A program made the position numbers and the translations under genes. A stretch of DNA of 64,000 nucleotides. Source: Corynebacterium sp. TAE3-ERU16. GTDB taxonomy: Bacteria; Actinomycetota; Actinomycetes; Mycobacteriales; Mycobacteriaceae. Each line of letters starts with the position of its first letter. Position 1 is the first letter of the stretch. The stretch is from contig NZ_JAHUTN010000002.1 of assembly GCF_019209935.1 (NCBI RefSeq), forward strand, positions 310,001 through 374,000, written 5' to 3'. Below the pieces are notes generated by a model. That model saw only the letters and a list, made by a program, of their open reading frames with translations, searched no databases and was not told where the DNA came from. This document shows positions 8,353-17,619 of the stretch, piece by piece.

Positions 8353-9666
8353 TCACACCCTGTCGCTGGTGGCACGGCTGCCCGCGGAGACGAGTCCGTC
8401 GCCGTCACCGGAGATTCCCCCGAGGATGCGGTCCGCGAGGAGTCCGAGACAGCTGAGATTTCCGAAACCCGGCCCCTGGTTGAATCCGGCGAGCGTCGGG
8501 AGCACGAGAGTCGGGTTCATTCCGTCGACCGTGAGGTCCCTTCTGATGCTTCCCTCGATACCGGTGACGAACGCCGCAGACCTGACTTCATCGTGCGGAT
8601 CGAATCCGGCGGCGACGGCGAGCCGGGCCCGCGCACCACCACCGAGGAGACCGAGGAACCAGGACGGGTCGGCGCCACGGGCGTCGATGACGGTGTCGGC
8701 GGTGATGGAGCTCCCGGGTTGTTCCACGTGGACGACGGGTCCGACGGCCCCCGCCGTCACGGATGAAACCGACCCCATGACGTGCCTGCACCTTCCGTCG
8801 CGCCCGATGAGTTCCAGGGACTGCAGGGAGAGCACCCCCCGGTCCGTCCGGTAGAGCATGGCCCGTCGCGTGGCGGCGTCGAGTGACGTCCAGATCTCGG
8901 GGTCGGTGTAGAGCGCGTTCTCCTGGAAGTTCTCTCCCCGGGACAGGAGGCAGGCGGTGGGTGCGACGGTGATGATCTCGGCGACCCGGTGCGTCGTCAG
9001 CTCCTCGATGATGCTCGCCGCGGTCTCGCCTCCGCCCACGACACAGACCCGACCCGTGAATCGGGCGTCCGCGGCGATGCGGGCCCAGAAACCGGCGACG
9101 CTCAGAACGTTGCTGTGACGGAGGAACCGACGTTCACTCGTTCCGGGCCCGGTGAGCATGAGGGCCTCCGAGGACAGGATCCTCGGCGTCCCGGAGATGG
9201 TGTCCTCCACCCGGATGTGCCAGCCACCGGCCGAGATTTCGGCGTTGGTGACCCGGCCCGGTACGGGGGTCAGCCCGATTCGTTCGCTGACCCACCGGAG
9301 GTAGGCCGCCCATTCGCTGTGCATCGGCTGTGGTCGGCCCCTGTCGATCCACCCGGCGTACGTCCCCGCGTCAATGAGATGGGACGTCCAGGACAACGCG
9401 GACATTCCACGGTCGATCTCGGTGTCGATCCGGTGGTCACCGGTGAGTTCGGTCCGGTACGGGAAGCCGAGGTCCTTCTCCGGGGATGTCCCCAACCGGT
9501 GACGGCCGTCGGTCCAGCCGCCTGCGGCCAGCCAGTGTGCGCCGACTCCGTGGGGATCGATCACCGTTATCTCCGGTACATCCAGACCGAGGTGCCGGGC
9601 AACGTGGGCTTTGGCCGCCACCGCCAGTGCTTTCGGTCCGGCTCCGACGATGGTGAGGGTGCTCAC
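8353..9666 (-). CDS. MbtG-like L-lysine N6-monooxygenase (siderophore hydroxylase)
   Basis: 437 residues, GTG start with AGGAG upstream. The protein resembles mycobacterial MbtG along its length: N-terminal FAD motif V-G-A-G-P-K-A-L-A-V-A-A-K-A (about 7-20), the G-G-W-T-D-G-x-H-R-L-G-T-S-P-E-K-D block, NADPH motif G-G-G-E-T-A-A-S, and the C-terminal G-P-G-F-x-N-L-S-C-L-G-L-L. MbtG hydroxylates the side-chain amine of lysine residues during mycobactin synthesis, creating the hydroxamate precursor. Here it is the first gene of the operon and supplies the N-hydroxy amino acid. Lysine is suggested by the MbtG resemblance; ornithine or another amine remains possible. Confidence 0.9.
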   Translation of the reverse strand: MSTLTIVGAGPKALAVAAKAHVARHLGLDVPEITVIDPHGVGAHWLAAGGWTDGRHRLGTSPEKDLGFPYRTELTGDHRIDTEIDRGMSALSWTSHLIDAGTYAGWIDRGRPQPMHSEWAAYLRWVSERIGLTPVPGRVTNAEISAGGWHIRVEDTISGTPRILSSEALMLTGPGTSERRFLRHSNVLSVAGFWARIAADARFTGRVCVVGGGETAASIIEELTTHRVAEIITVAPTACLLSRGENFQENALYTDPEIWTSLDAATRRAMLYRTDRGVLSLQSLELIGRDGRCRHVMGSVSSVTAGAVGPVVHVEQPGSSITADTVIDARGADPSWFLGLLGGGARARLAVAAGFDPHDEVRSAAFVTGIEGSIRRDLTVDGMNPTLVLPTLAGFNQGPGFGNLSCLGLLADRILGGISGDGDGLVSAGSRATSDRV

Positions 9667-9816
9667 TGGGATCTTCCGCTCCTGTCATTGTGTGGCGTTA
9701 CGACACCGGATCTGTAGCTGCGGGACAGCACACCAAATCACCAGCCGGTCCACGGAATCGTTGACTCCCCGTATACCGTAGGGCAGCCTTGGCTTCAGCT
9801 CCCACCACCTTAACAC

Positions 9817-9835
9817 TGTCGCGAGCCTCACCTAA
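9817..9835 (-). promoter_or_regulatory. DtxR-like iron box upstream of the siderophore operon
   Basis: On the minus strand TTAGGTGAGGCTCGCGACA. It matches the DtxR consensus at 13 of 19 positions: the left half (TTAGGT-AGGCT) is nearly perfect and the right half poor. It lies about 150 bp upstream of the hydroxylase start. A TATACG hexamer nearer the gene may be the -10. Iron repression by DtxR is the expected control for such an operon in Corynebacterium. The rest of the 265-bp gap (9667-9931) holds nothing else recognised. Confidence 0.45.
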
Positions 9836-9931
9836 CCCGTGACACCCTATTTGAGTTGTGTCGGGCTTTGACCGGCGACGCCCCGATCACCGGGATCCGT
9901 GGAGCGGGAAACGACGGAGAGGGCCAGCATT

Positions 9932-10375
9932 TCAGGACCCCGTCAAGTCCCCCACGCGCCGGATCAACGGCTGGAGCTCAGCCGAGATGCGTTCAGCGAC
10001 GACCACCCCGATGCTCAGGGTCTCCATGATGAACTCATCCAGTTCCATCGCGGTAACCGGCTCCCCGACCGGAAGATCGAAGGTGACCGCAAGAATCCCC
10101 ACATCGGGGAGGAACGAAACCTCGCCCGGTCCGGGGATCGTGTTGAGGGCGGTCGCCAGCATCTCGCCGGCGAGCGTCTCCGTCCGACCCCGGAGCACCC
10201 GCGGGTGGGCTGTCGTCACGGTCAACCGGCTCCCCGGCCCGTCCATCCTGAACCAGTAGGTGAGGTCACCGACGATCACGATCAGTTCGCCGTCGCGTGT
10301 TCCGGTACCGAATCCGAGTGCGTGGAGGCGTTCCCGGATGAACCTCATGTCCATTGCCGGCGTGGCTGTTGACAT
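9932..10375 (-). CDS. YbjN domain-like protein of unknown function
   Basis: 147 residues. The sequence has the alternating pattern of YbjN/type III chaperone-like folds common in actinobacteria (F-I-R-E-R-L-H-A-L-G-F near the N-terminus, a short antiparallel beta region with W-F-R-M-D-G, then a helix ending M-E-T-L-S-I-G-V-V-V-A-E-R). No enzyme motif is visible. ATG at 10375 has AGAAAGG upstream; an extension to 10411 lacks support. It lies between the S10 operon terminator and the siderophore operon. It could be co-transcribed with the siderophore genes, but the gap with a DtxR-like box suggests separate control. Family call is tentative. Confidence 0.6.
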   Translation of the reverse strand: MSTATPAMDMRFIRERLHALGFGTGTRDGELIVIVGDLTYWFRMDGPGSRLTVTTAHPRVLRGRTETLAGEMLATALNTIPGPGEVSFLPDVGILAVTFDLPVGEPVTAMELDEFIMETLSIGVVVAERISAELQPLIRRVGDLTGS

Positions 10376-10435
10376 CGTTACCTTTCTCTTGGGTGGGAGG
10401 GAGGTGATCACCCCGGCGGAGTGCGCGCCGGAACG

Positions 10436-10490
10436 AAAAAGGGCCCGGGACGCCTGAAGGCCCCGACCGGGTTCGGTCGGGGCCTTCAGG
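10436..10490 (-). terminator. Rho-independent terminator of the S10 operon
   Basis: A perfect 17-bp stem (10453-10469 with 10474-10490, loop GGTT) is followed on the minus strand, after a short GC-rich stretch, by a run of five T (10436-10440). It closes the S10 operon after rpsQ, showing that rplN is not read from the S10 promoter in the normal way. Confidence 0.85.
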
Positions 10491-10564
10491 CTGGCTGGTC
10501 CGGCGAGTTTCCCGTGGCGGTCACCCGACCACCGGGAAGGGACACCGGATGAAGCCAGGTCGGA

Positions 10565-10855
10565 CTAGCGCGCCTTCTCGACGATGTCGAGGAGACGGAA
10601 GTGCTTTTCCTTGCTCAGCGGGCGGGTCTCGATGATGCGGACGAGGTCGCCGACGCCGGCGGTTCCGTCCTCATCATGGGCCTTCACGCGGCTGTTGGTC
10701 CGGATCGTCTTGCCGTACAGCGCGTGCTGACGACGATCCTCGAGCTCGACGACGATGGTCTTCTGCATCTTCGTCGAGACAACGTAGCCGGTGCGGACCT
10801 TACGGGCGCCCCTCTCGTTGGTGGATTCCTGGTTGTTCACGTTTGCCTCACTCAT
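10565..10855 (-). CDS. rpsQ: 30S ribosomal protein S17
   Basis: 96 residues; S17 core from [10 protein letters not shown] onward with M-Q-K-T-I-V-V and H-D-E-D. A 15-residue Asn/Glu-rich N-terminal extension is normal in actinobacteria. S17 binds 16S rRNA helices 7 and 11. It is the last gene of the S10 operon, 2 bp after rpmC, and is followed by a strong terminator. Confidence 0.96.
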   Translation of the reverse strand: MSEANVNNQESTNERGARKVRTGYVVSTKMQKTIVVELEDRRQHALYGKTIRTNSRVKAHDEDGTAGVGDLVRIIETRPLSKEKHFRLLDIVEKAR

Positions 10856-10857
10856 GA

Positions 10858-11088
10858 TTAGCCTTCAGCTCCCGGAACGACGGACAGACCCAGTTCACGC
10901 TCACGGATGACCGTGTAGATGCGGGCGATGTCACGCTTGACCGTCTTCAGGCGACCGTTGTTGGTCAGCTGGCCGGTGGCCATCTGGAAGCGGAGGTTGA
11001 AAAGCTCCTCCTTCGCCTCGTTGAGGCGGGTGACAAGCTCCTCGGCGTTGAGCTCGCGGAGCTCGAATGCGGGGGTACCGGTGGCCAT
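10858..11088 (-). CDS. rpmC: 50S ribosomal protein L29
   Basis: 76 residues, [14 protein letters not shown]29 sits at the polypeptide exit tunnel. The ATG shares its A with the rplP stop (TAATG), so translation is coupled. Longer frames upstream overlap rplP and are not real. Confidence 0.96.
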   Translation of the reverse strand: MATGTPAFELRELNAEELVTRLNEAKEELFNLRFQMATGQLTNNGRLKTVKRDIARIYTVIRERELGLSVVPGAEG

Positions 11089-11504
11089 TAGAGCTGGTCC
11101 TCCTTCTTGATGATGCGGACCTTGCAGGGCAGCTTCTGGGCTGCACGGCGGAGTGCCTCGAGGGCGACTTCCTCGTTGGCGTAGCTCATCTCGAAGAGAA
11201 CGCGGCCGGGCTTGACGTTGGCCACCCACTTCTCGACGGGGCCTTTACCGGAACCCATACGCACGCCGAGCGGCTTCTGGGTCAGGGGGCGGTCCGGGAA
11301 GATGTTGATCCACACCTTGCCACCACGCTTGACGTGACGGTTGATCGCGATACGTGCGGACTCAATCTGACGGTTGGTGATGTAGCACGGCTCAAGGGCC
11401 TGGATGCCGTAGTCACCGAAGGTGACCCGGTTTCCGCCCTTGGACACACCGGTCCGGGTGGGACGATGCTGCCGGCGGTACTTGACGCGCTTGGGGATAA
11501 GCAT
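11088..11504 (-). CDS. rplP: 50S ribosomal protein L16
   Basis: 138 residues, start [13 protein letters not shown], the conserved L16 N-terminus. L16 helps shape the A site of the large subunit. ATG at 11504 lies 4 bp after the rpsC stop; the upstream frame extension overlaps rpsC and is discarded. Confidence 0.97.
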   Translation of the reverse strand: MLIPKRVKYRRQHRPTRTGVSKGGNRVTFGDYGIQALEPCYITNRQIESARIAINRHVKRGGKVWINIFPDRPLTQKPLGVRMGSGKGPVEKWVANVKPGRVLFEMSYANEEVALEALRRAAQKLPCKVRIIKKEDQL

Positions 11505-11508
11505 GTGT

Positions 11509-12261
11509 CTAGCCCTCCTGCTTCTGCTCGGCGCGCTGGCGACGCTGGCCGCCGCGGCGCGGACGCTCGCGACGATCGGCGGCACCACGACCGCGACGGT
11601 CCGACGGTGCGTTGAGCTCACTCTCACGCTTGCCGCCGACGACGTCACCCTTGTAGATCCAGACCTTCACGCCGATGCGGCCGAAGGTGGTGTGGGCCTC
11701 GTAGGTGCCGTAGTCGATCTCGGCGCGCAGGGTGTGCAGCGGAACGCGACCCTCGTGGTAACGCTCGGTGCGGGACATCTCGGCGCCGCCGAGACGACCC
11801 GAGCACACGACCTTGATGCCCTTGACCTGCGGCTGGCGCATCGCGGACTGGATGGCCTTACGCATCGCGCGCCGGAAGGCCACGCGGTTGGTCAGCTGCT
11901 CGGCGATGGACTGCGCCACCAGCTGAGCGTTGGCGTCGATGTTCTTGACCTCGAGGATGTTCAGCGCGACCTGCTTGCCCGTGAGCTTCTCCAGCTCGCC
12001 GCGGATGCGGTCGGCCTCGGAGCCGCGGCGACCGATCACGATGCCCGGGCGGGCGGTGTGGATGTCGACGCGGACGCGGTCGCGGGTGCGCTCGATGACG
12101 ACGTCGGCGATGCCGGCGCGGTCGAGGCCCTTGGACAGGAACTCACGGATCTTGATGTCTTCAGCGACGTAGTCGCTGTACTGCTTGTCGGCGTACCAGT
12201 GGGACTTCCAGTCGGAAGTGATGCCCAGCCGGAGGCCGTGGGGATGAATTTTCTGGCCCAC
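11509..12261 (-). CDS. rpsC: 30S ribosomal protein S3
   Basis: 250 residues with the KH domain ([11 protein letters not shown] at about 85-95) and the S3 C-terminal domain. S3 lines the mRNA entry channel. The basic Arg/Gln-rich C-terminal tail is typical of actinobacterial S3. It overlaps the rplV stop by one base. Confidence 0.97.
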   Translation of the reverse strand: MGQKIHPHGLRLGITSDWKSHWYADKQYSDYVAEDIKIREFLSKGLDRAGIADVVIERTRDRVRVDIHTARPGIVIGRRGSEADRIRGELEKLTGKQVALNILEVKNIDANAQLVAQSIAEQLTNRVAFRRAMRKAIQSAMRQPQVKGIKVVCSGRLGGAEMSRTERYHEGRVPLHTLRAEIDYGTYEAHTTFGRIGVKVWIYKGDVVGGKRESELNAPSDRRGRGAADRRERPRRGGQRRQRAEQKQEG

Positions 12262-12626
12262 TACTGAGCACTTCCCTTCTGGCTCTCAACAACCACGGTG
12301 ATGTGGCTGGTGCGCTTGCGGACGTGGAAGGCACGACCCTGGGCGCGCGGACGGAAACGACGCATCGTCGGTCCCTCGTCGGCGTAGGCCTCGGAGATGA
12401 CGAGTGAGTCGCGGTCCAGGCCGAAGTTGTTCTCGGCGTTGGCTGCCGCGGAAGCGACGACCTTGGCAACCGGCTCGCTGGCCGCCTGCGGGGCGTACTT
12501 CAGGATGGCGAGGGCCTCGGTCACGGACTTGCCGCGGACCAGATCGATGACCCGGCGTGCCTTCATGGGGGTTACGCGGACGTAACGGGCCGTCGCGCTT
12601 GCGGACGTGATGGTGTCTTCGCTCAT
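12261..12626 (-). CDS. rplV: 50S ribosomal protein L22
   Basis: 121 residues, with [16 protein letters not shown] and the C-terminal beta hairpin ([11 protein letters not shown]) that reaches into the exit tunnel, where macrolide-resistance changes occur. The hairpin looks wild type. It lies 3 bp after rpsS. Confidence 0.97.
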   Translation of the reverse strand: MSEDTITSASATARYVRVTPMKARRVIDLVRGKSVTEALAILKYAPQAASEPVAKVVASAAANAENNFGLDRDSLVISEAYADEGPTMRRFRPRAQGRAFHVRKRTSHITVVVESQKGSAQ

Positions 12627-12629
12627 CGC

Positions 12630-12908
12630 TTATCGACGTCCCTTCTTGTCGTCCTTGATGTGACCCTTGAAGGTCTTGGTCGGGGCGAACTCGCCCAATT
12701 TGTGTCCGACCATCGAGTCGTCCACGAACACCGGCACGTGCTTGCGACCGTCATGGACGGCGAAGGTGTGACCGATGAAATCGGGGAGAATGGTGGACCG
12801 ACGGGACCAGGTCTTGATGACCTGCTTGGTGCCCTTCTCGTTCTGTGCATCAACCTTGGCGAGGAGGTGCTCATCGACGAACGGGCCTTTTTTGAGGCTG
12901 CGTGGCAT
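12630..12908 (-). CDS. rpsS: 30S ribosomal protein S19
   Basis: 92 residues: [15 protein letters not shown], the standard S19 N-terminus. S19 sits in the head of the small subunit near the A-site tRNA. Usual length for the family. Confidence 0.97.
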   Translation of the reverse strand: MPRSLKKGPFVDEHLLAKVDAQNEKGTKQVIKTWSRRSTILPDFIGHTFAVHDGRKHVPVFVDDSMVGHKLGEFAPTKTFKGHIKDDKKGRR

Positions 12909-12921
12909 TGTCTGTTACCTC

Positions 12922-13764
<843 letters not shown>

Positions 13765-13794
13765 GGGTTTTCTAAGTCCTTACCTTCGGCGCGC

Positions 13795-14100
13795 TTACGC
13801 GGCCGAACCGCCGAAGATGTCGATGGAATCGCTGCCTTCAGCGAGCGTCACGAAGGCGCGCTTGGTGGCCTTGCGCTGACCGAAACCTGAGCGGGTGCGC
13901 TTGCGCTTGCCCTCACGGTTGGCGGTGTTCACGCTGGCGACCTTCACACCGAAGATCTGCTCGACAGCGATCTTGATCTGGGTCTTGTGGGCGTCCGGGG
14001 AGACGAAGAACACGTACGTGCCCTGCTCCATAAGTCCGTAGGACTTCTCGGACACCACCGGGGCGATGATGATGTCACGCGGGTTGGCGATCGTGCTCAT
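13795..14100 (-). CDS. rplW: 50S ribosomal protein L23
   Basis: 101 residues with [11 protein letters not shown], the L23 hallmark. L23 sits at the tunnel exit and docks trigger factor and SRP. Its ATG shares one base with the rplD stop (TAATG). Confidence 0.97.
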   Translation of the reverse strand: MSTIANPRDIIIAPVVSEKSYGLMEQGTYVFFVSPDAHKTQIKIAVEQIFGVKVASVNTANREGKRKRTRSGFGQRKATKRAFVTLAEGSDSIDIFGGSAA

Positions 14101-14756
14101 TAGTTCTCCTCCTCCTTGACCGCGCCGGTGGCACGGTTGATGAAGGTGGTCAGAGCCTCAACGGAGAACACGATGTCATCCGACTTGAGGACGTCGTAGG
14201 TGTTCAGCTGGTCCTCGGTGAGGATGTGCACGCCCGGCAGGTTGCGGACGGACTTCCAGGAGGTGACGTCCTCACGGGAGAGGACGACCAGCACGTTGCG
14301 GCGTTCGGTCAGACGCTCGATGAAGGCGCGGGCCGACTTGGTGGACGGCGTCTGGCCGGCGACCAGTTCGCTGACCACGTGGATGCGCTCGTGGCGCACG
14401 CGATCGGTCAGGGCACCGCGGAGCGCGGCGGCCTTCATCTTCTTGGGGGTGCGCTGGGAGTAGTCGCGCGGCACGGGGCCGTGCGAGATACCGCCGCCGG
14501 TGAAGTGCGGAGCGCGGATCGAGCCCTGACGGGCACGACCGGTTCCCTTCTGGCGGAACGGCTTACGACCGCCACCGGACACCTGTGCACGGGTCTTGGT
14601 GGAGTGCGTGCCCTGGCGCTTGGCCGCGAGCTGTCCGAGGACGACCTGGTGCATCAGTGCAACTGATGCCTCGCGGTCGAAGATCTCGGCAGGCAGCTCG
14701 ACCTGACCGGCGGTTGCCCCGTCGGCCTTCTGGACGTCAAGCTTGAGGTTGGTCAT
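14100..14756 (-). CDS. rplD: 50S ribosomal protein L4
   Basis: 218 residues. The tunnel loop ([18 protein letters not shown]) is intact. In E. coli L4 represses its own operon; I see no clear L4 leader here. The start overlaps the rplC stop by 4 bp. Confidence 0.97.
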   Translation of the reverse strand: MTNLKLDVQKADGATAGQVELPAEIFDREASVALMHQVVLGQLAAKRQGTHSTKTRAQVSGGGRKPFRQKGTGRARQGSIRAPHFTGGGISHGPVPRDYSQRTPKKMKAAALRGALTDRVRHERIHVVSELVAGQTPSTKSARAFIERLTERRNVLVVLSREDVTSWKSVRNLPGVHILTEDQLNTYDVLKSDDIVFSVEALTTFINRATGAVKEEEN

Positions 14757-15409
14757 GCGTGTGCACCGCCCTTCACTGCGGTCTTAACGGTTACGACGCC
14801 GCCACGCACACCCGGGATCGCACCCTTGATGAGCAGGATGTTGGCGTCGGCATCAATCTTCTGAACCTTGAGGTTCTGGGTGGTGACGCGCTCATTACCC
14901 ATGCGTCCGGCCATCCGGGTGCCCTTGAAGACACGACCGGGTGTGGCGCAGGCGCCGATACCGCCGACGCGGCGGTGGGCCGCCTGGTTACCGTGGGACG
15001 CACCCTGACCGGCGAAACCGTGGCGCTTCATCGCGCCGGCGTAGCCCTTGCCCTTGGACGTACCGGTGACGTCGACGAAGGTGGTGCCCTCGAAGATGTC
15101 GACGGTGACGTCCTGACCCAGCTCGTAGCCGGAGACATCGTCCATGCGAATCTCCGCCACGTGCCGGCGGGGGGTAACGCCAGCCTTCTTGAAGTGACCG
15201 CCGGCAGGCTTGTTCGCCTTGCGCGGGTCAATGTCGCCGTAGGCGATCTGGATGGCGTTGTAGCCATCGGTGTCGATGGTGCGAATCTGGGTGACCACGC
15301 ACGGCCCAGCTTCGACAACGGTGACCGGGATGACCCGGTTGTCGTCGTCGAAGACCTGGGTCATACCGAGCTTGGTGCCCAGAATGCCCTTGATCTCTGT
15401 TTCACTCAT
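14753..15409 (-). CDS. rplC: 50S ribosomal protein L3
   Basis: 218 residues, [12 protein letters not shown] near the start and the G-x-G-F-A-G loop close to the peptidyl transferase centre. L3 is an early assembly protein. It lies 38 bp after rpsJ. Confidence 0.97.
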   Translation of the reverse strand: MSETEIKGILGTKLGMTQVFDDDNRVIPVTVVEAGPCVVTQIRTIDTDGYNAIQIAYGDIDPRKANKPAGGHFKKAGVTPRRHVAEIRMDDVSGYELGQDVTVDIFEGTTFVDVTGTSKGKGYAGAMKRHGFAGQGASHGNQAAHRRVGGIGACATPGRVFKGTRMAGRMGNERVTTQNLKVQKIDADANILLIKGAIPGVRGGVVTVKTAVKGGAHA

Positions 15410-15447
15410 TACTTATTCTCCACTGGCTGAAAGACTGTTGTACGCGA

Positions 15448-15753
15448 TCACTGGATGTTGACGTCGACGCTTGCGGGAAGGTCGATGCGCATGAGCGCGT
15501 CGACCGTCTTCGGCGTCGGGTCAAGGATGTCGATGAGGCGCTTGTGAGTGCGCATCTCGAAGTGCTCGCGCGAGTCCTTGTACTTGTGGGGAGAACGAAT
15601 AACGGCGTAAACGTTCTTTTCAGTGGGCAGCGGCACCGGGCCGACGACGCGTGCACCCGTGCGGGTGACGGTCTCGACGATCTTGCGCGCGGACGCGTCG
15701 ATCGCCTCGTGGTCGTAGGCCTTCAGCCTGATGCGGATCTTTTGTCCCGCCAC
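15448..15753 (-). CDS. rpsJ: 30S ribosomal protein S10
   Basis: 101 residues from a GTG start at 15753 ([15 protein letters not shown]) with AGAGG upstream. A longer frame adds a non-homologous N-terminus. S10 (NusE) also joins the Nus antitermination complex. It is the first gene of the S10 operon. Confidence 0.97.
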   Translation of the reverse strand: MAGQKIRIRLKAYDHEAIDASARKIVETVTRTGARVVGPVPLPTEKNVYAVIRSPHKYKDSREHFEMRTHKRLIDILDPTPKTVDALMRIDLPASVDVNIQ

Positions 15754-16533
15754 GTTTGTCCTCTTCCTTCGCTTCCCCACGTCGCGATGATTGGTGGGGG
15801 TCGCTGTTGTCATCTCTATAACGTTGTCCGGCCGTGGAACACGGAAACTCGGGCGCAACGCCAGTTGTCCTGACCTGAACCTGTCTGAAAATCTGACCGG
15901 GCGAATCTCCGGGTCACATGAACCACAAACAACCACCCAGTTTCCACCGCACAGAGACCGGTTTCGCAGCCGGTCCGGATGGATGTCCGGAAGGGTCTGG
16001 CGAACTGGTTACTGTGAGCGTCTGAGGTGTGTCAGGTCGTCGGGATGAGGTCCACTCGACGCCGGGCCCCGGATGGCGGAAATATATTCAGCCGTCCGAC
16101 CTCCGGCGTGGGCGGGCATCCTGCCTACTGCCGCTGTTTATTTGCCATGTTCCCGTGATGATTCCCGGCCCCCGCCGTGCTGGGAGCCGAGGCTCCCGTC
16201 AGTGGCGGAGACACCGAGATTCCGGCGGTTACCCGACCAGGCCGGGCAACCACAGGCACCAGGTGCCATGTTTGCCCCACCAGCGCCATCGTCCGATCCG
16301 CGGGTCGCGACTTTTCCAGCCTCGATGTCCACGCACAAGGATATGCCGTGTTGGAGCAACCCAAGCATTGAAACACACCCCTCGCCGAGTGGCAAGCGAA
16401 CCCCCGAAAAGCGACAAACATGTAACGTATTACACACAGGGCGGCACGACACCCGCACCCTCACCTAGGATCAACCTAGTGCACCGCCGATGAGTGCACC
16501 CCCCTACCGCTTGATTACACGAGGAGCATCTCA
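15754..16533. other. Divergent intergenic region between rpsJ and the Asp23 cluster
   Basis: 780 bp without a credible gene. Minus strand: a likely rpsJ -10 (TATAGA, 15815-15820) without a strong -35. Plus strand: a possible -10 (TAGGAT, 16466-16471) inside the inverted repeat CTAGG-N5-CCTAG (16465-16479), about 60 bp before the Asp23 gene. Two small hairpins are also present (GGGAGCC-GA-GGCTCCC at 16182-16197; GGCACC-A-GGTGCC at 16255-16267). No -35 recognisable as SigA, SigB or SigH type was found. Confidence 0.4.
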
Positions 16534-17049
16534 ATGAGCGAAAACAAGTCCGACAGCAAGTCCCCCGCCACCGCTGAAGAGAACAGCGTCGTCGAGCGCA
16601 ACTCCGCTCTCGAAACCGATCACGGCCGCACCCACATCGATGACGTCGTGGTGGCCAAGATCGCCGGCATGGCAGCACGCGAGGTCTCCGGTGTCCACGC
16701 CCTTGGCGGCGGCGCAGCCCGCGCACTGGGCGCCCTCCGCGACATGGCGGGCTCCCGCGTCGATGTCCGGCAGGGTGTCTCCGTCGAGGTCGGCGAAACC
16801 CAGGCTGCCGCGGATGTCGCGATCGTCGCCGAGTACGGCGTCGCGATCCACGAGCTTGCTGAAGCCATCCGCCGCAACATCATCAACGCCATCGAGCGGA
16901 TGACCGGCCTCGAGGTGACCGAAGTCAACGTCACCGTCCACGACGTGCACCTCGAGCTGGACGACGACAACGAGGAGCCCGCGGAGGAAGAGGTCAAGGA
17001 AATCGAGCCTGCCGAAGTTTCCGCCGACCACGAGCCCCGCGTCAAGTAG
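16534..17049 (+). CDS. Asp23/Gls24 family envelope stress protein
   Basis: 171 residues. After a 35-residue Ser/Glu-rich start comes the Asp23 core: I-D-D-V-V-V-A-K-I-A-G-M-A-A-R-E-V-S-G-V, then G-V-S-V-E-V-G-E-T, I-V-A-E-Y-G-V and V-N-V-T-V-H-D-V-H (to about residue 147), closing with an acidic tail. In Staphylococcus, Asp23 is tethered to the membrane by AmaP and protects the envelope. RBS GAGGAGC precedes the ATG. First gene of a plus-strand cluster of six, with membrane partners downstream; the Corynebacterium role is inferred. Confidence 0.9.
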   Translation: MSENKSDSKSPATAEENSVVERNSALETDHGRTHIDDVVVAKIAGMAAREVSGVHALGGGAARALGALRDMAGSRVDVRQGVSVEVGETQAAADVAIVAEYGVAIHELAEAIRRNIINAIERMTGLEVTEVNVTVHDVHLELDDDNEEPAEEEVKEIEPAEVSADHEPRVK

Positions 17050-17059
17050 GACCGACTCC

Positions 17060-17368
17060 GTGCAACCTGATCCCATCCCCCTCGCGCAGGCCGAGACACT
17101 CCGGGACGAGATTCTCGCTCTCCCGGGAGTCGCCGGCATGCACGGTGGGCAGTTCGGTGAGGTTGCGATGCTCTACCCCGGCACCCGGGTGCGTGGACTC
17201 CATCTGTTCACACCCCGGGGTCGACCGGACGAGACCCGGATGGAAATCCATCTCATCGCAGATCTGTCTCAGCTACCCGACCTCGGCAAACTCGCCGAAG
17301 AGATTCGCACCATCGCGGGAAGATACGTCCCCGACACCGTGGACGTGTTCTTCAGCGACGCAAGCTGA
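17060..17368 (+). CDS. Small conserved protein of the Asp23 cluster, unknown function
   Basis: 102 residues, GTG start 10 bp after the Asp23 gene. No signal peptide or membrane segment. It opens with a helix (Q-A-E-T-L-R-D-E-I-L-A-L-P-G-V-A-G-M-H) and contains P-G-x-R-V-R-G-L followed by strands. The pattern (helix, P-G-V, two strands, helix) resembles an Asp23-like half fold without close identity. No function is assigned. Confidence 0.7.
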   Translation: MQPDPIPLAQAETLRDEILALPGVAGMHGGQFGEVAMLYPGTRVRGLHLFTPRGRPDETRMEIHLIADLSQLPDLGKLAEEIRTIAGRYVPDTVDVFFSDAS

Positions 17369-17428
17369 CCCACTTCCCAACCGTACTGCACACCTGTAAC
17401 CATCACACTTCGACTCTGAAAGAGTGTC

Positions 17429-17614
17429 ATGAAATCTCTCACTGTGACCGGCCTCATTCTCGGCTTCGCTTTCGCCTTCGCCGTGATCTTCGGTGGACTG
17501 GTCGGCTTCCTCTGGGCCCTTCTCTTCGTCACCGTCGGTGGCGTCATCGGAGCCCACTTCGACGGCAAGATCGACCTTCGCGCCATCATCAACGGCTCCG
17601 GTAACAGGGGGTAA
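17429..17614 (+). CDS. Small integral membrane protein (DUF2273-like)
   Basis: 61 residues, almost entirely two hydrophobic segments (about residues 6-25 and 27-43) and a short tail with F-D-G-K-I-D-L. DUF2273 proteins of this size accompany Asp23 genes in many Gram-positive bacteria. RBS-like GAAAGAG lies upstream. The next gene begins 5 bp after its stop, showing an operon. Confidence 0.75.
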   Translation: MKSLTVTGLILGFAFAFAVIFGGLVGFLWALLFVTVGGVIGAHFDGKIDLRAIINGSGNRG

Positions 17615-17619
17615 TCTCG

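Noticed and set aside
791..9835. Siderophore region as a mobile island
   Set aside because: No integrase, transposase, direct repeats or tRNA junction is visible, and base composition looks like the surroundings. The ribosomal supercluster is also interrupted near here in other corynebacteria.
16073..16493. Overlapping short frames in the rpsJ-Asp23 gap
   Set aside because: No ribosome binding site, no protein-like composition, and frames on both strands overlap without preference.
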